NCBI GenBank assembly: GCA_030044695.1
Contig: JASIDM010000088.1
Span: 1 to 17,141 of the forward strand
Origin: Thermoplasmata archaeon
GTDB lineage: Archaea > Thermoplasmatota > Thermoplasmata > Lutacidiplasmatales > UBA184
Reading direction: 5' to 3'
DNA length: 17,141 nucleotides
Below the pieces are notes generated by a model that ran no database searches, had not been told where the DNA came from, and saw only the letters and a program-made list of their open reading frames with translations. The position numbers and the translations under genes were made by a program. Positions 7,318 through 14,140 of this stretch are shown here, one piece after another. The stretch's first letter is position 1, and every line of letters starts with the position of its first letter.

Positions 7318-8106
7318 GTGCCGCCCCGAAGGACCATCGGCGTGATCGGGGGCTCCGGCGTCGCCGGGGTCCTCGACGACGGCGCCCGCACGCTCCATCG
7401 GGTCGCGACCCCGTGGGGAGCGCCCTCCGGCCCGATCGAGGAGGGCCACGTCGGCGGCGTGCGCCTCCTCTTCCTCCCCCGCCACGGCCCCGGGCACACC
7501 ATCCCCCCGCATCGGGTCAACTACCGGGCCAACGTCGATGCCCTGGTGTCGCTCGGGGCGGAGGCGATCGTCACGGTCAGCTCCGTCGGCTCGCTACGGG
7601 AGGAGCTCCCTCCCGGCACGTTCGTCCTCCCGTCGCAGTTCGTCGACCTCACCAAGCAACGGCCGACGACGTTCTTCGACGGGGGCAAGGTCTACCACGT
7701 CTCCCTGGCCGATCCGTTCTGCCCGGACCTCGTGGGCTCGGCCGTGGAAGCCGGCCGGGCCGTGGAGAGCCCGTTCGCCGAGGGGAAGTGCTACGTGTGC
7801 GTCGAGGGGCCCCGGTTCAGCACTCGCGCGGAGTCGGCGTACTTCCGCGGCTTCGCGGACATCATCGGGATGACGCTCGTTCCCGAGGTGACGCTGGCCC
7901 GTGAGCGGGCGACCTGCTACGCCTGCCTCGCCATGGTCACCGACTACGACGTCTGGGCCGATCGCCCGGTCGAGACCGCGGAGATCCTCGCCACCATGGC
8001 CCGCAACACCGAGCGGATGGGGCGGCTCTTGCGGCGGCTCCTGCCGAGCCTGGCCCACGAGCCGACATGCGCCTGCGCGCGGGCGCTCGACCACGCCGGG
8101 GTCTAG
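7318..8106 (+). CDS. mtnP: S-methyl-5'-thioadenosine phosphorylase (purine nucleoside phosphorylase family 2)
   Basis: The 262-residue enzyme splits methylthioadenosine with phosphate into adenine and methylthioribose-1-phosphate, salvaging purine and methionine carbon. Phosphate-site elements are visible: GVIGGSG (8-14), LPRHGPGH (53-60) and VSSVGSL (87-93). The nucleoside-binding stretch EGPRFSTRAES (163-173) and MTLVPEVTLARE (185-196) follow. The TDYD motif (208-211, Asp209 and Asp211) is the pattern expected for 6-aminopurine, i.e. adenine, recognition. A Cys-Ala-Cys pair (251-253) near the C-terminus resembles the CXC motif of thermostable archaeal relatives. Methylthioinosine phosphorylase remains an alternative. 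It starts at GTG, 2 bases after the translin gene, and is the last gene of the plus-strand cluster; RpoK converges 10 bases downstream. Confidence 0.92.
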   Translation: MPPRRTIGVIGGSGVAGVLDDGARTLHRVATPWGAPSGPIEEGHVGGVRLLFLPRHGPGHTIPPHRVNYRANVDALVSLGAEAIVTVSSVGSLREELPPGTFVLPSQFVDLTKQRPTTFFDGGKVYHVSLADPFCPDLVGSAVEAGRAVESPFAEGKCYVCVEGPRFSTRAESAYFRGFADIIGMTLVPEVTLARERATCYACLAMVTDYDVWADRPVETAEILATMARNTERMGRLLRRLLPSLAHEPTCACARALDHAGV

Positions 8107-8116
8107 CGGCCGGAAC

Positions 8117-8386
8117 CTAGGCGCGGCCCTGCCGGCGGACGGTGATCGGGATCCGCCCGGCGGCGAACTCGAGCTCGGCGATCTCCACCGGGTCGACCAG
8201 GTCCGGCCGGACGTCGATCAGGATCGGGGCCCCCAGCGAGACCTGCAGCGCCCGGGCGCCGAGGATCCGCGCGCGTTCGAAGCGGGTGTACTCGTCCGGG
8301 GACCGGAGAAGGGAACCGGAGCGGTCGCTCACGCTGCTCTTCTCGGTCGCCGCGAGGATCGCAGCGGCCGCCAAGGGGTCGGCCAC
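8117..8386 (-). CDS. rpoK: DNA-directed RNA polymerase subunit K (Rpb6/omega homologue)
   Basis: The C-terminal 55 residues are a typical archaeal RpoK: EYTRFERARILGARALQVS, then GAPILIDV, DPVEIAELEFAAGRIPITVRR and a short tail. Subunit K helps assemble and stabilise the RNA polymerase core and is the counterpart of eukaryotic Rpb6. The start is uncertain. GTG 8386 gives 89 residues, GTG 8395 gives 92 and TTG 8374 gives 85. TTG 8374 is exactly 26 bp from a CAAATAC TATA-like element. An ATG at 8479 would add a Pro/Arg-rich stretch unlike the family and would put the TATA-like element inside the gene, so I rejected it. The gene converges with the MTA phosphorylase. Confidence 0.93.
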   Translation of the reverse strand: MADPLAAAAILAATEKSSVSDRSGSLLRSPDEYTRFERARILGARALQVSLGAPILIDVRPDLVDPVEIAELEFAAGRIPITVRRQGRA

Positions 8387-8396
8387 CCAAGGCACC

Positions 8397-8404
8397 GTAT
8401 TTGA
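8397..8404 (-). promoter_or_regulatory. Probable TATA element of rpoK
   Basis: On the minus strand this reads TCAAATAC, preceded by an A-rich CCAAAAG. The predicted transcription start is about 8374, at or just inside the rpoK start codon. It sits next to a perfect inverted repeat at 8418-8437. Confidence 0.45.
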
Positions 8405-8417
8405 CTTTTGGGGCGCA

Positions 8418-8437
8418 GGAGCCCGATCCCGGGCTCC
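8418..8437. repeat. Perfect inverted repeat upstream of rpoK
   Basis: Arms GGAGCCCG (8418-8425) and CGGGCTCC (8430-8437) are perfectly complementary around the spacer ATCC. The repeat lies in the shared upstream region of rpoK (-) and the surface-protein gene (+), just behind the rpoK TATA-like element. It could be a regulator-binding site. GC-rich DNA produces such repeats by chance more often than average DNA, so the role is unproven. Confidence 0.4.
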
Positions 8438-8543
8438 CGCGCGCGTGACGTTCCGCTCGGGGACGACGGAGCGCTTCACGACCCCCGCGGTCCGGGGGGC
8501 GAACGGCGCCCCGTGCGTCGGGCGTCGCCGCGGTTAGAGCAAG

Positions 8544-8550
8544 GTATATC
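8544..8550 (+). promoter_or_regulatory. TATA box of the surface-protein gene, with GGAGG ribosome site
   Basis: GTATATC stands out in the GC-rich background. Its centre is 35 bp before ATG 8582, putting transcription start near 8573. A GGAGG ribosome site (8572-8576) lies 5 bases before the ATG and supports that start over longer in-frame options upstream. Confidence 0.65.
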
Positions 8551-8581
8551 ACCCCCAACTTCGAGAGAACCGGAGGCGTTC

Positions 8582-10138
8582 ATGGCGACAGCTCGGCGCC
8601 CTCGGTCCGGTTCCGGCCTCGCGGTGCTGATCGGCCTGGTCGGCCTCCTCTTGCTCGCCGGCCCGGCGGCGTCGGCGGTCGCCGTCCCCACGCCGGCGTC
8701 CGCCGCGGTCCCGTCGGCGACGGCCCGAGCCGCGGCGGCGGCATTCGGCTTGGGCGAGGACGGCCTCGCCCCGGCCGCCATCAGCCTCAACTGGACGGCG
8801 TCGACCGCCGCGGGGTTCGACAACTACTCGGTGTTCTACGCTCGCTCCGGCCCGACCGGTCCCTGGACGTACGTCACCAACGTCGGGGCCGAGTCGACGG
8901 CCACGGTCGTCGTCGACAACCTGGGCCCGGGATCGACCTACTGGTGGAACGTCACCGAGTACACCACGACCGGCGGGCTGCTCGGGATCGGGGCGAGGAC
9001 GACCGAGACGTACAGCTCGATCCTGGAGATGACGCAGCCGACGACGGCGTACCTCACCGCGCGGGCGCTCGGCTCCACCGCCGTCCAGCTCAACTGGACG
9101 AACAACGCGAGCTACGGGGGCGGGATCGCGCGGGGGTACTACCAGGTCGAGGAGGTCGCCGGCGGAACGACCTCGCTGGCGGCGAACCTCACGGACCGGC
9201 CCGGGGTCAACGGCACGACGGTCTCGGGGCTCGATGCTTCCGCGAACTACGCGTTCTACGTCGTGACGGTCGACGACTGCTCCGGGTGCACGCCCGGCGG
9301 GACCTCGGCGACGCAGTCGAACGTGGTCGTCTTCGGGACCCCGGCGCCCCTGGTCGCGTCGGTCTCGGCGAGCCTGTCGACGGTCGACACCGGGCTCCCC
9401 GACAGCTTCGCCTGCACGCCGGCGGGGGGCGCCCCGCCGTACCAGTTCGCCTGGAACTTCACGAGCGGCTCGAGCTATCGCGCCGGTCCGGGCACGACGA
9501 GCTGGGCGTATGCCGCGGCGGGGACCTACCACGTCGACTGCAACGTCTCGGACCCGTCGAGCTTCGTCATCACCGCTCCGATCACGGTGGTCGTCAATCC
9601 CGCGCCGACCCTCGACGCGTCCGTGAGCACGCTCAACGCGACGGTCGGATCGGCGCTGACGTTCCGCTGCACCGCGGCCGGCGGGACCCGGCCGCTGGCG
9701 GTCCGCTGGGACCTCGGGAACGGCGGGTCGATCGTCGGGGCGAGCGGGGGGAGCTCCGCCAACGGCTCGGCGACGTACGGCTCGACCGGGACCTACACGG
9801 CCCAGTGCATCGTCACCGACGCCGTCGGCGCTCGCGTCTCGACCTCGGTGCTGATCGACGTCCGGGGTCGCCCCGCGTTCTGGTGGGTCACGCCGTCCCT
9901 GCTTCTCGGTTCGGCGCTCGCGGCCGGGGTGATCCTGGCCGTGGGGGTCGGGCTCTATCGACGCCGCGACGAAGAGTCCCAGCGCAGCTCGGCGATGTCC
10001 CGGTGGCTGCCGCCGGTCGGGCCCGCGCAGTCCGTGCACGGCTCCAAGATCTGCCCGAAGTGCGGGGCCTCCAACGTCCCGCTGCGGCGCAGCTGCCAGG
10101 CGTGCGGGGCTCCGCTGCCCCGGAACCCCGGCGGCTGA
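8582..10138 (+). CDS. Secreted/membrane-anchored FN3-PKD surface protein with C-terminal zinc ribbon
   Basis: The 518-residue protein begins with a signal peptide or signal anchor (basic n-region, hydrophobic 12-32, ASA cleavage-like site). Two fibronectin type III-like domains follow (about 65-152 and 155-253), then two PKD/Ig-like domains (about 258-338 and 343-428). Each PKD-like domain has a cysteine pair able to form a cross-sheet disulfide (278/320 and 363/409). A transmembrane helix (433-459) is followed by the stop-transfer RRRDEE. The short tail carries a zinc ribbon with Cys491, Cys494, Cys505 and Cys508. Eleven N-X-S/T sequons in the outer part fit a glycosylated surface protein. 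It is probably an adhesion or envelope protein, or a receptor passing a signal to the inside; the ligand is unknown. It is divergent from rpoK. Confidence 0.8.
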   Translation: MATARRPRSGSGLAVLIGLVGLLLLAGPAASAVAVPTPASAAVPSATARAAAAAFGLGEDGLAPAAISLNWTASTAAGFDNYSVFYARSGPTGPWTYVTNVGAESTATVVVDNLGPGSTYWWNVTEYTTTGGLLGIGARTTETYSSILEMTQPTTAYLTARALGSTAVQLNWTNNASYGGGIARGYYQVEEVAGGTTSLAANLTDRPGVNGTTVSGLDASANYAFYVVTVDDCSGCTPGGTSATQSNVVVFGTPAPLVASVSASLSTVDTGLPDSFACTPAGGAPPYQFAWNFTSGSSYRAGPGTTSWAYAAAGTYHVDCNVSDPSSFVITAPITVVVNPAPTLDASVSTLNATVGSALTFRCTAAGGTRPLAVRWDLGNGGSIVGASGGSSANGSATYGSTGTYTAQCIVTDAVGARVSTSVLIDVRGRPAFWWVTPSLLLGSALAAGVILAVGVGLYRRRDEESQRSSAMSRWLPPVGPAQSVHGSKICPKCGASNVPLRRSCQACGAPLPRNPGG

Positions 10139-10153
10139 TCGGACCGGTCCCGC

Positions 10154-10858
10154 CTAGGCGTAGCCGAACTGCCGCCGGGCGAAGTCGGTCATCCGCTCCG
10201 GGCCCCACGGCGGTTCCCAGACGATGTCGACCTTCACCGACGGGGCGCCGGAGGCGGTCCGGGCCGCCTCCTCGACCTCGTGGACGAGCTCCTCGATCGC
10301 CGGGCAGCCCGGGCTCGTCATCGTCATGCGGATCCGCAACGCCCCGTCCGGGGCCCAGTCGAAGCCGTACAGCAGACCGAGGTCGACGACGTTCATCGGG
10401 ATCTCGGGGTCGTAGACGTTCTTGAGCGCCTGCCGCACGCGCTCCTCGGCCGCCGCCTGGGGACCGGAGGCGGTCGCGGCCGCCGACGGCGCGTCCTCGG
10501 TGGCCGGGGCGGCCGGTTCGAGCCGGGAGGGCAGGAACGGTCCGACGACCTCGAACCCCGCCGGGGTGGCATCGAGGCGGTAGCGGACCTCCGCGTCGCG
10601 CAGGAACGGGACGCTCGTGGCGTCGACCAGGAGGGTCAGCCCGTCGACGACGAGCGGGACGTCCCGCACGCTCGGTCGGTCGATCATCATCTGCGCGTGG
10701 GGCCGCATCCCGCGCTCGACCCAGATACGGACGCCGGAGCCGGCGGGCCGCCCCGCGAGCGCCTCGGCGAGCGCGGTGCGCGCTTCGGCCGTGAGGCGCA
10801 GCCGGATCGACTCGGGGGCGACGGCGCTGTCCTCCGCGCGCTTCGCCGGGGGCGTCAT
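10154..10858 (-). CDS. IscA/HesB-like domain fused to MIP18 (DUF59/SufT-like) domain, Fe-S maturation factor
   Basis: The 234-residue protein has two domains. Residues 15-107 resemble the A-type Fe-S carrier fold (VRIWVERG, DGLTLLVDATSVPFL, then ATPAGFEVVGP), but all carrier cysteines are missing. After an Ala/Pro-rich linker (108-137), residues 138-228 form a MIP18/DUF59 domain with VYDPEIPMNVVDLGLLYG (148-165) and TMTSPGCPAIEELV (179-192). Cys185 is the only cysteine in the protein. MIP18/SufT proteins help deliver Fe-S clusters to target enzymes; whether this one carries a cluster or only recognises clients is unknown. ATG 10858 is preceded by GGAGGA (10861-10866), a good ribosome site, and by a TATA-like element. 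It converges with the surface-protein gene. Confidence 0.85.
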   Translation of the reverse strand: MTPPAKRAEDSAVAPESIRLRLTAEARTALAEALAGRPAGSGVRIWVERGMRPHAQMMIDRPSVRDVPLVVDGLTLLVDATSVPFLRDAEVRYRLDATPAGFEVVGPFLPSRLEPAAPATEDAPSAAATASGPQAAAEERVRQALKNVYDPEIPMNVVDLGLLYGFDWAPDGALRIRMTMTSPGCPAIEELVHEVEEAARTASGAPSVKVDIVWEPPWGPERMTDFARRQFGYA

Positions 10859-10887
10859 CGTCCTCCGCAGGGAGAAGGGCCGGCGCG

Positions 10888-10896
10888 GACTTTACC
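10888..10896 (-). promoter_or_regulatory. Probable TATA element of the IscA-like/MIP18 gene
   Basis: GGTAAAGTC on the minus strand is centred 34 bp before ATG 10858, with a GGAGGA ribosome site in between. This is nearly the same arrangement as for the surface-protein gene at 8582. Confidence 0.45.
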
Positions 10897-10914
10897 CCTG
10901 TCGGCCCCCGGGGG

Positions 10915-11787
10915 TCAGCCCCCGGTCACGTCCCCCAGGAACTCGCGGACCGTCCCCACGAACTCCTTGGGCTGCTCGAGGATCGCGAGGTGGCTGGACC
11001 GGGGCAGCACCCGCAGGTGCGCCGGCTCGATCCGCTCGTTGGCCTCCACCGCCGCCTCGAAGAAGAAGTCGTACCGCCCGACGACGACCAGCGTGGGGAC
11101 CTCGATCCTCGAGTAGTACCGGCGTCCGTCCCAGCGCGAGATCGACCCGTCGACCCGGAAGGCGTCCCCGCTCCGGCACATCATGGCGCGGTACGGCCCC
11201 GGGAAGCTGCGCGTCGCCTTCCAGTCCCGCGGCACCCCGCGCAGGAACCGCGTGGAGAACGGCGCGACGATCGCCTCGCAGAGGGCCTGGTACTCGGGGG
11301 AGTCGAAGGCGCGCGCGCGGGTCAGCTCGCGCAGTCGCGCGCGCCGGCGCGGCGGGGCGGCCGCGACCATCAGCCGGTTGGCGGCGCGGACCTCCTCGGC
11401 GCCGCCGGCGGTACCGCAGAGGAGCAGCGACGTGAGGTTCCGCTCGTAGCGGTGGGCGTACTCGAGGGCCACGAACCCCCCGGCGGAGAAGCCGAGCAGG
11501 TGCAGTTCGCGGATCCGCAGCGCCTTGCGGATCGCCTCGACGTCCTCGGCGAGGCGGGGGACCGTGTACTCGCTCGGACGGCGTGGGGCCCAACTGTGGC
11601 CGACCCCCCGCGGGTTGAACAGGATCACCCGCAGGTGGGCCGAGGCGAGCGCGAGGAGGCCCCGCAGATAGTGGTACGTCAGCCCGGGACCGCCCGGGTG
11701 GACCAGGAGCGTCGCCGGCCCCTTGCCTTGGGAGACGTACTCGAACGCCCGGTGACCCGGGACCGCGACCCTGCGCACCCGTGCCAC
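10915..11787 (-). CDS. pip: Alpha/beta hydrolase, proline iminopeptidase-like (tricorn factor F1 type)
   Basis: The 290-residue protein is an alpha/beta hydrolase of peptidase family S33. The oxyanion motif HPGGPG is at 30-35. FNPRGVGHSW (57-66), the typical strand after it, follows. The nucleophile elbow GFSAGG places Ser101, and the triad is completed by Asp240 (VVGRYD) and His266 (PRSSHLAI). HGGPG-type members include proline iminopeptidases and the Thermoplasma tricorn-interacting factor F1, which frees N-terminal residues, notably proline, from short peptides. With the M1 aminopeptidase at 917-3391 this gives two candidate downstream peptidases in one window. Esterase or other hydrolase activity cannot be excluded. 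The start is GTG 11785-11787, 26-27 bp from the TATA-like CTTTTG, which suggests a leaderless mRNA. Confidence 0.85.
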   Translation of the reverse strand: MARVRRVAVPGHRAFEYVSQGKGPATLLVHPGGPGLTYHYLRGLLALASAHLRVILFNPRGVGHSWAPRRPSEYTVPRLAEDVEAIRKALRIRELHLLGFSAGGFVALEYAHRYERNLTSLLLCGTAGGAEEVRAANRLMVAAAPPRRRARLRELTRARAFDSPEYQALCEAIVAPFSTRFLRGVPRDWKATRSFPGPYRAMMCRSGDAFRVDGSISRWDGRRYYSRIEVPTLVVVGRYDFFFEAAVEANERIEPAHLRVLPRSSHLAILEQPKEFVGTVREFLGDVTGG

Positions 11788-11810
11788 GGCCCGGGGTACT
11801 CCGGTGAGAC

Positions 11811-11816
11811 CAAAAG
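11811..11816 (-). promoter_or_regulatory. Probable TATA element of the hydrolase gene
   Basis: CTTTTG on the minus strand is the only AT-rich hexamer nearby. It is centred 26-27 bp before the GTG at 11787, the leaderless spacing seen at several other genes here. Confidence 0.4.
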
Positions 11817-11874
11817 CGTCGCGCGGACCGTCGGCGGGAGCCGTCGCCCCCGCCGGCCGTTCCCCGGGGCGGGC

Positions 11875-12648
11875 TCACTGGATCGGGCCGAGGTCCATCG
11901 TGCGGAACCCCCAGATCGCCGCGCCGAAGGCGACGGCCGCCAGGCCGCCGAGGACGCCGAGCGAGACGAGGTCCCCCGGCCCGAGCCGGGCGTTGAAGCT
12001 GTCGCGGATCGTGTCCGCGGCGTACGTGAGCGGGTTGCCGTAGAAGATCACGGTGAGGACCTTCGGGGTCGACGACGTCACCGGGTAGTAGACCGTCGAG
12101 AGGAAGATGACGAACAGCTGCAGGAACGACTGGATCGTGAAGTAGGCGTTGGCCGACCGCAGCCGGGTGCCGAGCGCGATCAGGAGCCCGGCGAAGAAGA
12201 TGCTGCCGAGCGCGACCGTCAGCAGGACCGCGCCGAGGCGGAACGGCGACAGCGCCGGCAGGCCGATGAACGGCAGCCCGACGAGCATCATCACCCCCAC
12301 CCCGACGAGCGAGAACAGCATCGTGGTGAGCACGAGCCCGCCGAGGTACTCCGATCGGAGGAACGGCCCGCTGAAGATCTGCTCGACCATCGCCCAGCGC
12401 CGGTCGAGCCAGAACAGGTTCCCCGAGACCACCCCGCCGGTGATCATCTGGAAGGCGACCATCCCCGGCACGAGGAAGGCGGTGTACGACGTGCCGCCGG
12501 TGACGTTCGTGGAGATGATCGAGCTGAACATCGTGCCGAGCACGACGATCGTGATCGCCGGCTGGCCGAACCGGATGATGATCGTCAGCGGGTCGAGGTT
12601 GGAGGCGAAGTTCCGCGCCACGAGGCGCAGCACCGGCGGCAGCCTCAC
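11875..12648 (-). CDS. ABC-2 type transporter permease
   Basis: The 257-residue membrane protein has six likely transmembrane helices (about 22-44, 57-77, 104-130, 137-162, 173-190 and 227-250). It carries the ABC-2 signature region STVYYPVTSSTPK then NPLTYAADTIRD (184-215). It would form the membrane channel of an exporter for a drug, lipid, polysaccharide or similar substrate; the substrate is not evident. The GTG at 12648 overlaps the ATPase stop codon as GTGA, so the two are translationally coupled and surely partners. The frame stays open far upstream inside the ATPase gene, but that part is non-protein-like. Confidence 0.92.
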   Translation of the reverse strand: MRLPPVLRLVARNFASNLDPLTIIIRFGQPAITIVVLGTMFSSIISTNVTGGTSYTAFLVPGMVAFQMITGGVVSGNLFWLDRRWAMVEQIFSGPFLRSEYLGGLVLTTMLFSLVGVGVMMLVGLPFIGLPALSPFRLGAVLLTVALGSIFFAGLLIALGTRLRSANAYFTIQSFLQLFVIFLSTVYYPVTSSTPKVLTVIFYGNPLTYAADTIRDSFNARLGPGDLVSLGVLGGLAAVAFGAAIWGFRTMDLGPIQ

Positions 12649-13682
12649 GACAAGCCTCCGGTCCCCGGGGGGAGGCGTGCCGTGCCCGCAGAGGGCGCCT
12701 CCTCGGGCGCGTCGTCGTCGTTGGCCTCGATCATACCGAGGAACGCGCCCTCGAGCGTCGCCGACTCGACGCCGATCCGCTCGATCGCCATCCCGTGGAG
12801 CTGCGACCAGCCGGTGATCCACGGCAGGAGCTCCTCCGCGGCGCTCGCCTGGAAGGCGAGCCGGCCGGTGACGGTCGCGCCGGGCTCCTCGGCCAGGACG
12901 ACCGCCCCCCGGGCGGTGAGCTCGCGGCCGAGCTCCGCGCGAAGCTCCCCCGTCAGCGGCGCCGCGAACGTCAGGGAGACCTCGCGGGCGCCGCCGTGCT
13001 GGCGCTTCAGTTCCTCGGCGGAATCGAGGGCGATCAGCCGGCCGAGGTGCAGGACGGCGATCCGATCGCAGAGCGTGTCGGCCTCGTGGAGGATGTGCGT
13101 GGTGAAGACGATCGACAGGCCGTTCCGCGCCCGCTCCCGGAGGTAGCGCAGGATCCGCCGTCGGGCGATCGCGTCCAGGCCGACCGTCGGCTCGTCCAGG
13201 AAGAGGATCTCCATGTCGTGCATCAGCTCCCGCGCGACCTGGAACCGGCGGCGCTCCCCGCCGGAGAGAGCCCACGGCTTGCGGCGCCGGGCCGGCCCGA
13301 GCTCGAACAGCTCGATCATCTCCTCGGCCCGGCTCTTCGCGACCTCGCGGGGGACGCCCCAGAGGAACGCGTAGAGCGTCAGGTTCCGCTCGACGGTCAC
13401 GAAGTCGAGCGACTCGGACTGCAGCACCACGCCGAGCCGCGAGCGCAGCCCCCGGCCGCCGTTCCGGATGTCCTGGCCCAGCACGACGGCCGTCCCCTCG
13501 GTCGGTGGCAGCAGGGTCGTGAGGAGCCGGACCGTGGTCGTCTTGCCGGCACCGTTGCGGCCCAGCAGCCCCAGGACCTCGCCGCGGCGGAGCGCCAGGG
13601 AGAGGTGGCGCACGGCGAACCGGTCCGGGGCGTAGGCGTAGCCGAGGTCGTACGTCTCGAGGACCGGGGCGCTAGGATCCAT
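12645..13682 (-). CDS. ABC transporter ATP-binding protein (ABC-2 exporter, DrrA type)
   Basis: The 345-residue cytoplasmic ATPase drives the adjacent permease. Motifs in order: Walker A GRNGAGKT (41-48), Q-loop Gln88, signature LSGGE (139-143), Walker B EILFLDEP (158-165) with catalytic Glu164, and the switch His195 in VFTTHILHEAD. The C-terminal third (about 210-345) is an accessory domain like those of DrrA/CcmA-type exporter ATPases, ending in a Glu/Ala/Pro-rich tail. The start is ATG 13682. No convincing TATA was found. A CGAAA-like patch at 13720-13727 resembles a BRE, but no AT-rich box follows it. tRNA-Gly lies upstream on the same strand. Confidence 0.94.
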   Translation of the reverse strand: MDPSAPVLETYDLGYAYAPDRFAVRHLSLALRRGEVLGLLGRNGAGKTTTVRLLTTLLPPTEGTAVVLGQDIRNGGRGLRSRLGVVLQSESLDFVTVERNLTLYAFLWGVPREVAKSRAEEMIELFELGPARRRKPWALSGGERRRFQVARELMHDMEILFLDEPTVGLDAIARRRILRYLRERARNGLSIVFTTHILHEADTLCDRIAVLHLGRLIALDSAEELKRQHGGAREVSLTFAAPLTGELRAELGRELTARGAVVLAEEPGATVTGRLAFQASAAEELLPWITGWSQLHGMAIERIGVESATLEGAFLGMIEANDDDAPEEAPSAGTARLPPGTGGLS

Positions 13683-13805
13683 GATCGGTAGGGACGGCCG
13701 AGAGGTGCGGCTCTCTTGGCGTTTCGGGACTCCGAGAGGTCGGGCGCTCGGGTCGGGGGCACCCGCGGCCCCACGCTGCGGCGGGGCCGGCGCCGACGGT
13801 CGGAT

Positions 13806-13878
13806 GCGGGCACCGGGATTTGAACCCGGGTTATAGGCTTGGCAAGCCTATGTGATGACCAGACTACACTATGCCCGC
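13806..13878 (-). tRNA. tRNA-Gly (GCC)
   Basis: The 73-nt cloverleaf folds completely. The acceptor stem GCGGGCA pairs with TGCCCGC. The D-arm lies in GTGTAGTCTGGTCATCAC. The anticodon stem TAGGC/GCCTA has the loop TTGCCAA (anticodon GCC, reading GGC glycine). The T-arm is CCGGG-TTCAAAT-CCCGG. There is no intron and the 3' CCA is not encoded. GGC is a favoured glycine codon in GC-rich genes. No TATA box lies at the usual distance; the nearest is about 115 bp upstream at 13992. Confidence 0.97.
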
Positions 13879-14140
13879 GCGAGGCCGCCGGCGGCCCCTG
13901 GCCGGGGAGCTCCCGACGGCCATCGGTCCTCGCGACCGCTCGGTCCCGTGCGTGGGGGCTCCCTCCGGGCGCGCCCGACGCGGGACGCCACTATAAGCCC
14001 GACCGGCTCGGCCGGCCCTCGAGCCGCTCCGTGCAGACGGATGGCCTTCGCGAGGGGAGCGTTGCCCTGGCCAGGGGCAAGGCGCTAATCCTGCTCGCTC
14101 GGTCGGGCAAGCTCCGGGGGGCCGCCGAGGCGGAGCGACG
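13879..14140. other. 262-base gap between tRNA-Gly and trmI
   Basis: No protein gene is supported here. The gap holds one strong TATA-like element (13992-13997) and a perfect 7-bp stem, CGGCTCG (14004-14010) with CGAGCCG (14020-14026). A second hairpin involves TTGCCC and GGGCAA (about 14062-14080). A short ORF of 15 codons at 14041 looks accidental. The plus-strand half could be a structured 5' leader of trmI or a small RNA; the minus-strand half could be a long tRNA leader. Confidence 0.4.
13992..13997. promoter_or_regulatory. TATA element, possibly bidirectional
   Basis: TATAAG, within CTATAAGC, reads GCTTATAG on the minus strand. The minus-strand context GGGCTTATAG closely resembles the GGCTTAATAG promoter at 16214-16223. 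That would start transcription near 13969 and give tRNA-Gly a leader of about 90 nt. In the plus direction it would start near 14021, giving a trmI leader or small RNA. Confidence 0.45.

Noticed and set aside
8387..8479. N-terminal extension of RpoK to ATG 8479
   Set aside because: The extra residues are unlike the family, and the extension covers the TATA-like element and palindrome. It is kept only as an alternative.
12649..13275. N-terminal extension of the ABC permease frame
   Set aside because: It lies wholly inside the ATPase gene in another frame and lacks hydrophobic helices. The GTGA overlap gives a natural start at 12648.
14041..14088. 15-codon ORF starting with ATG in the tRNA-trmI gap
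   Set aside because: It is too short, has no ribosome site, and its sequence overlaps a hairpin.
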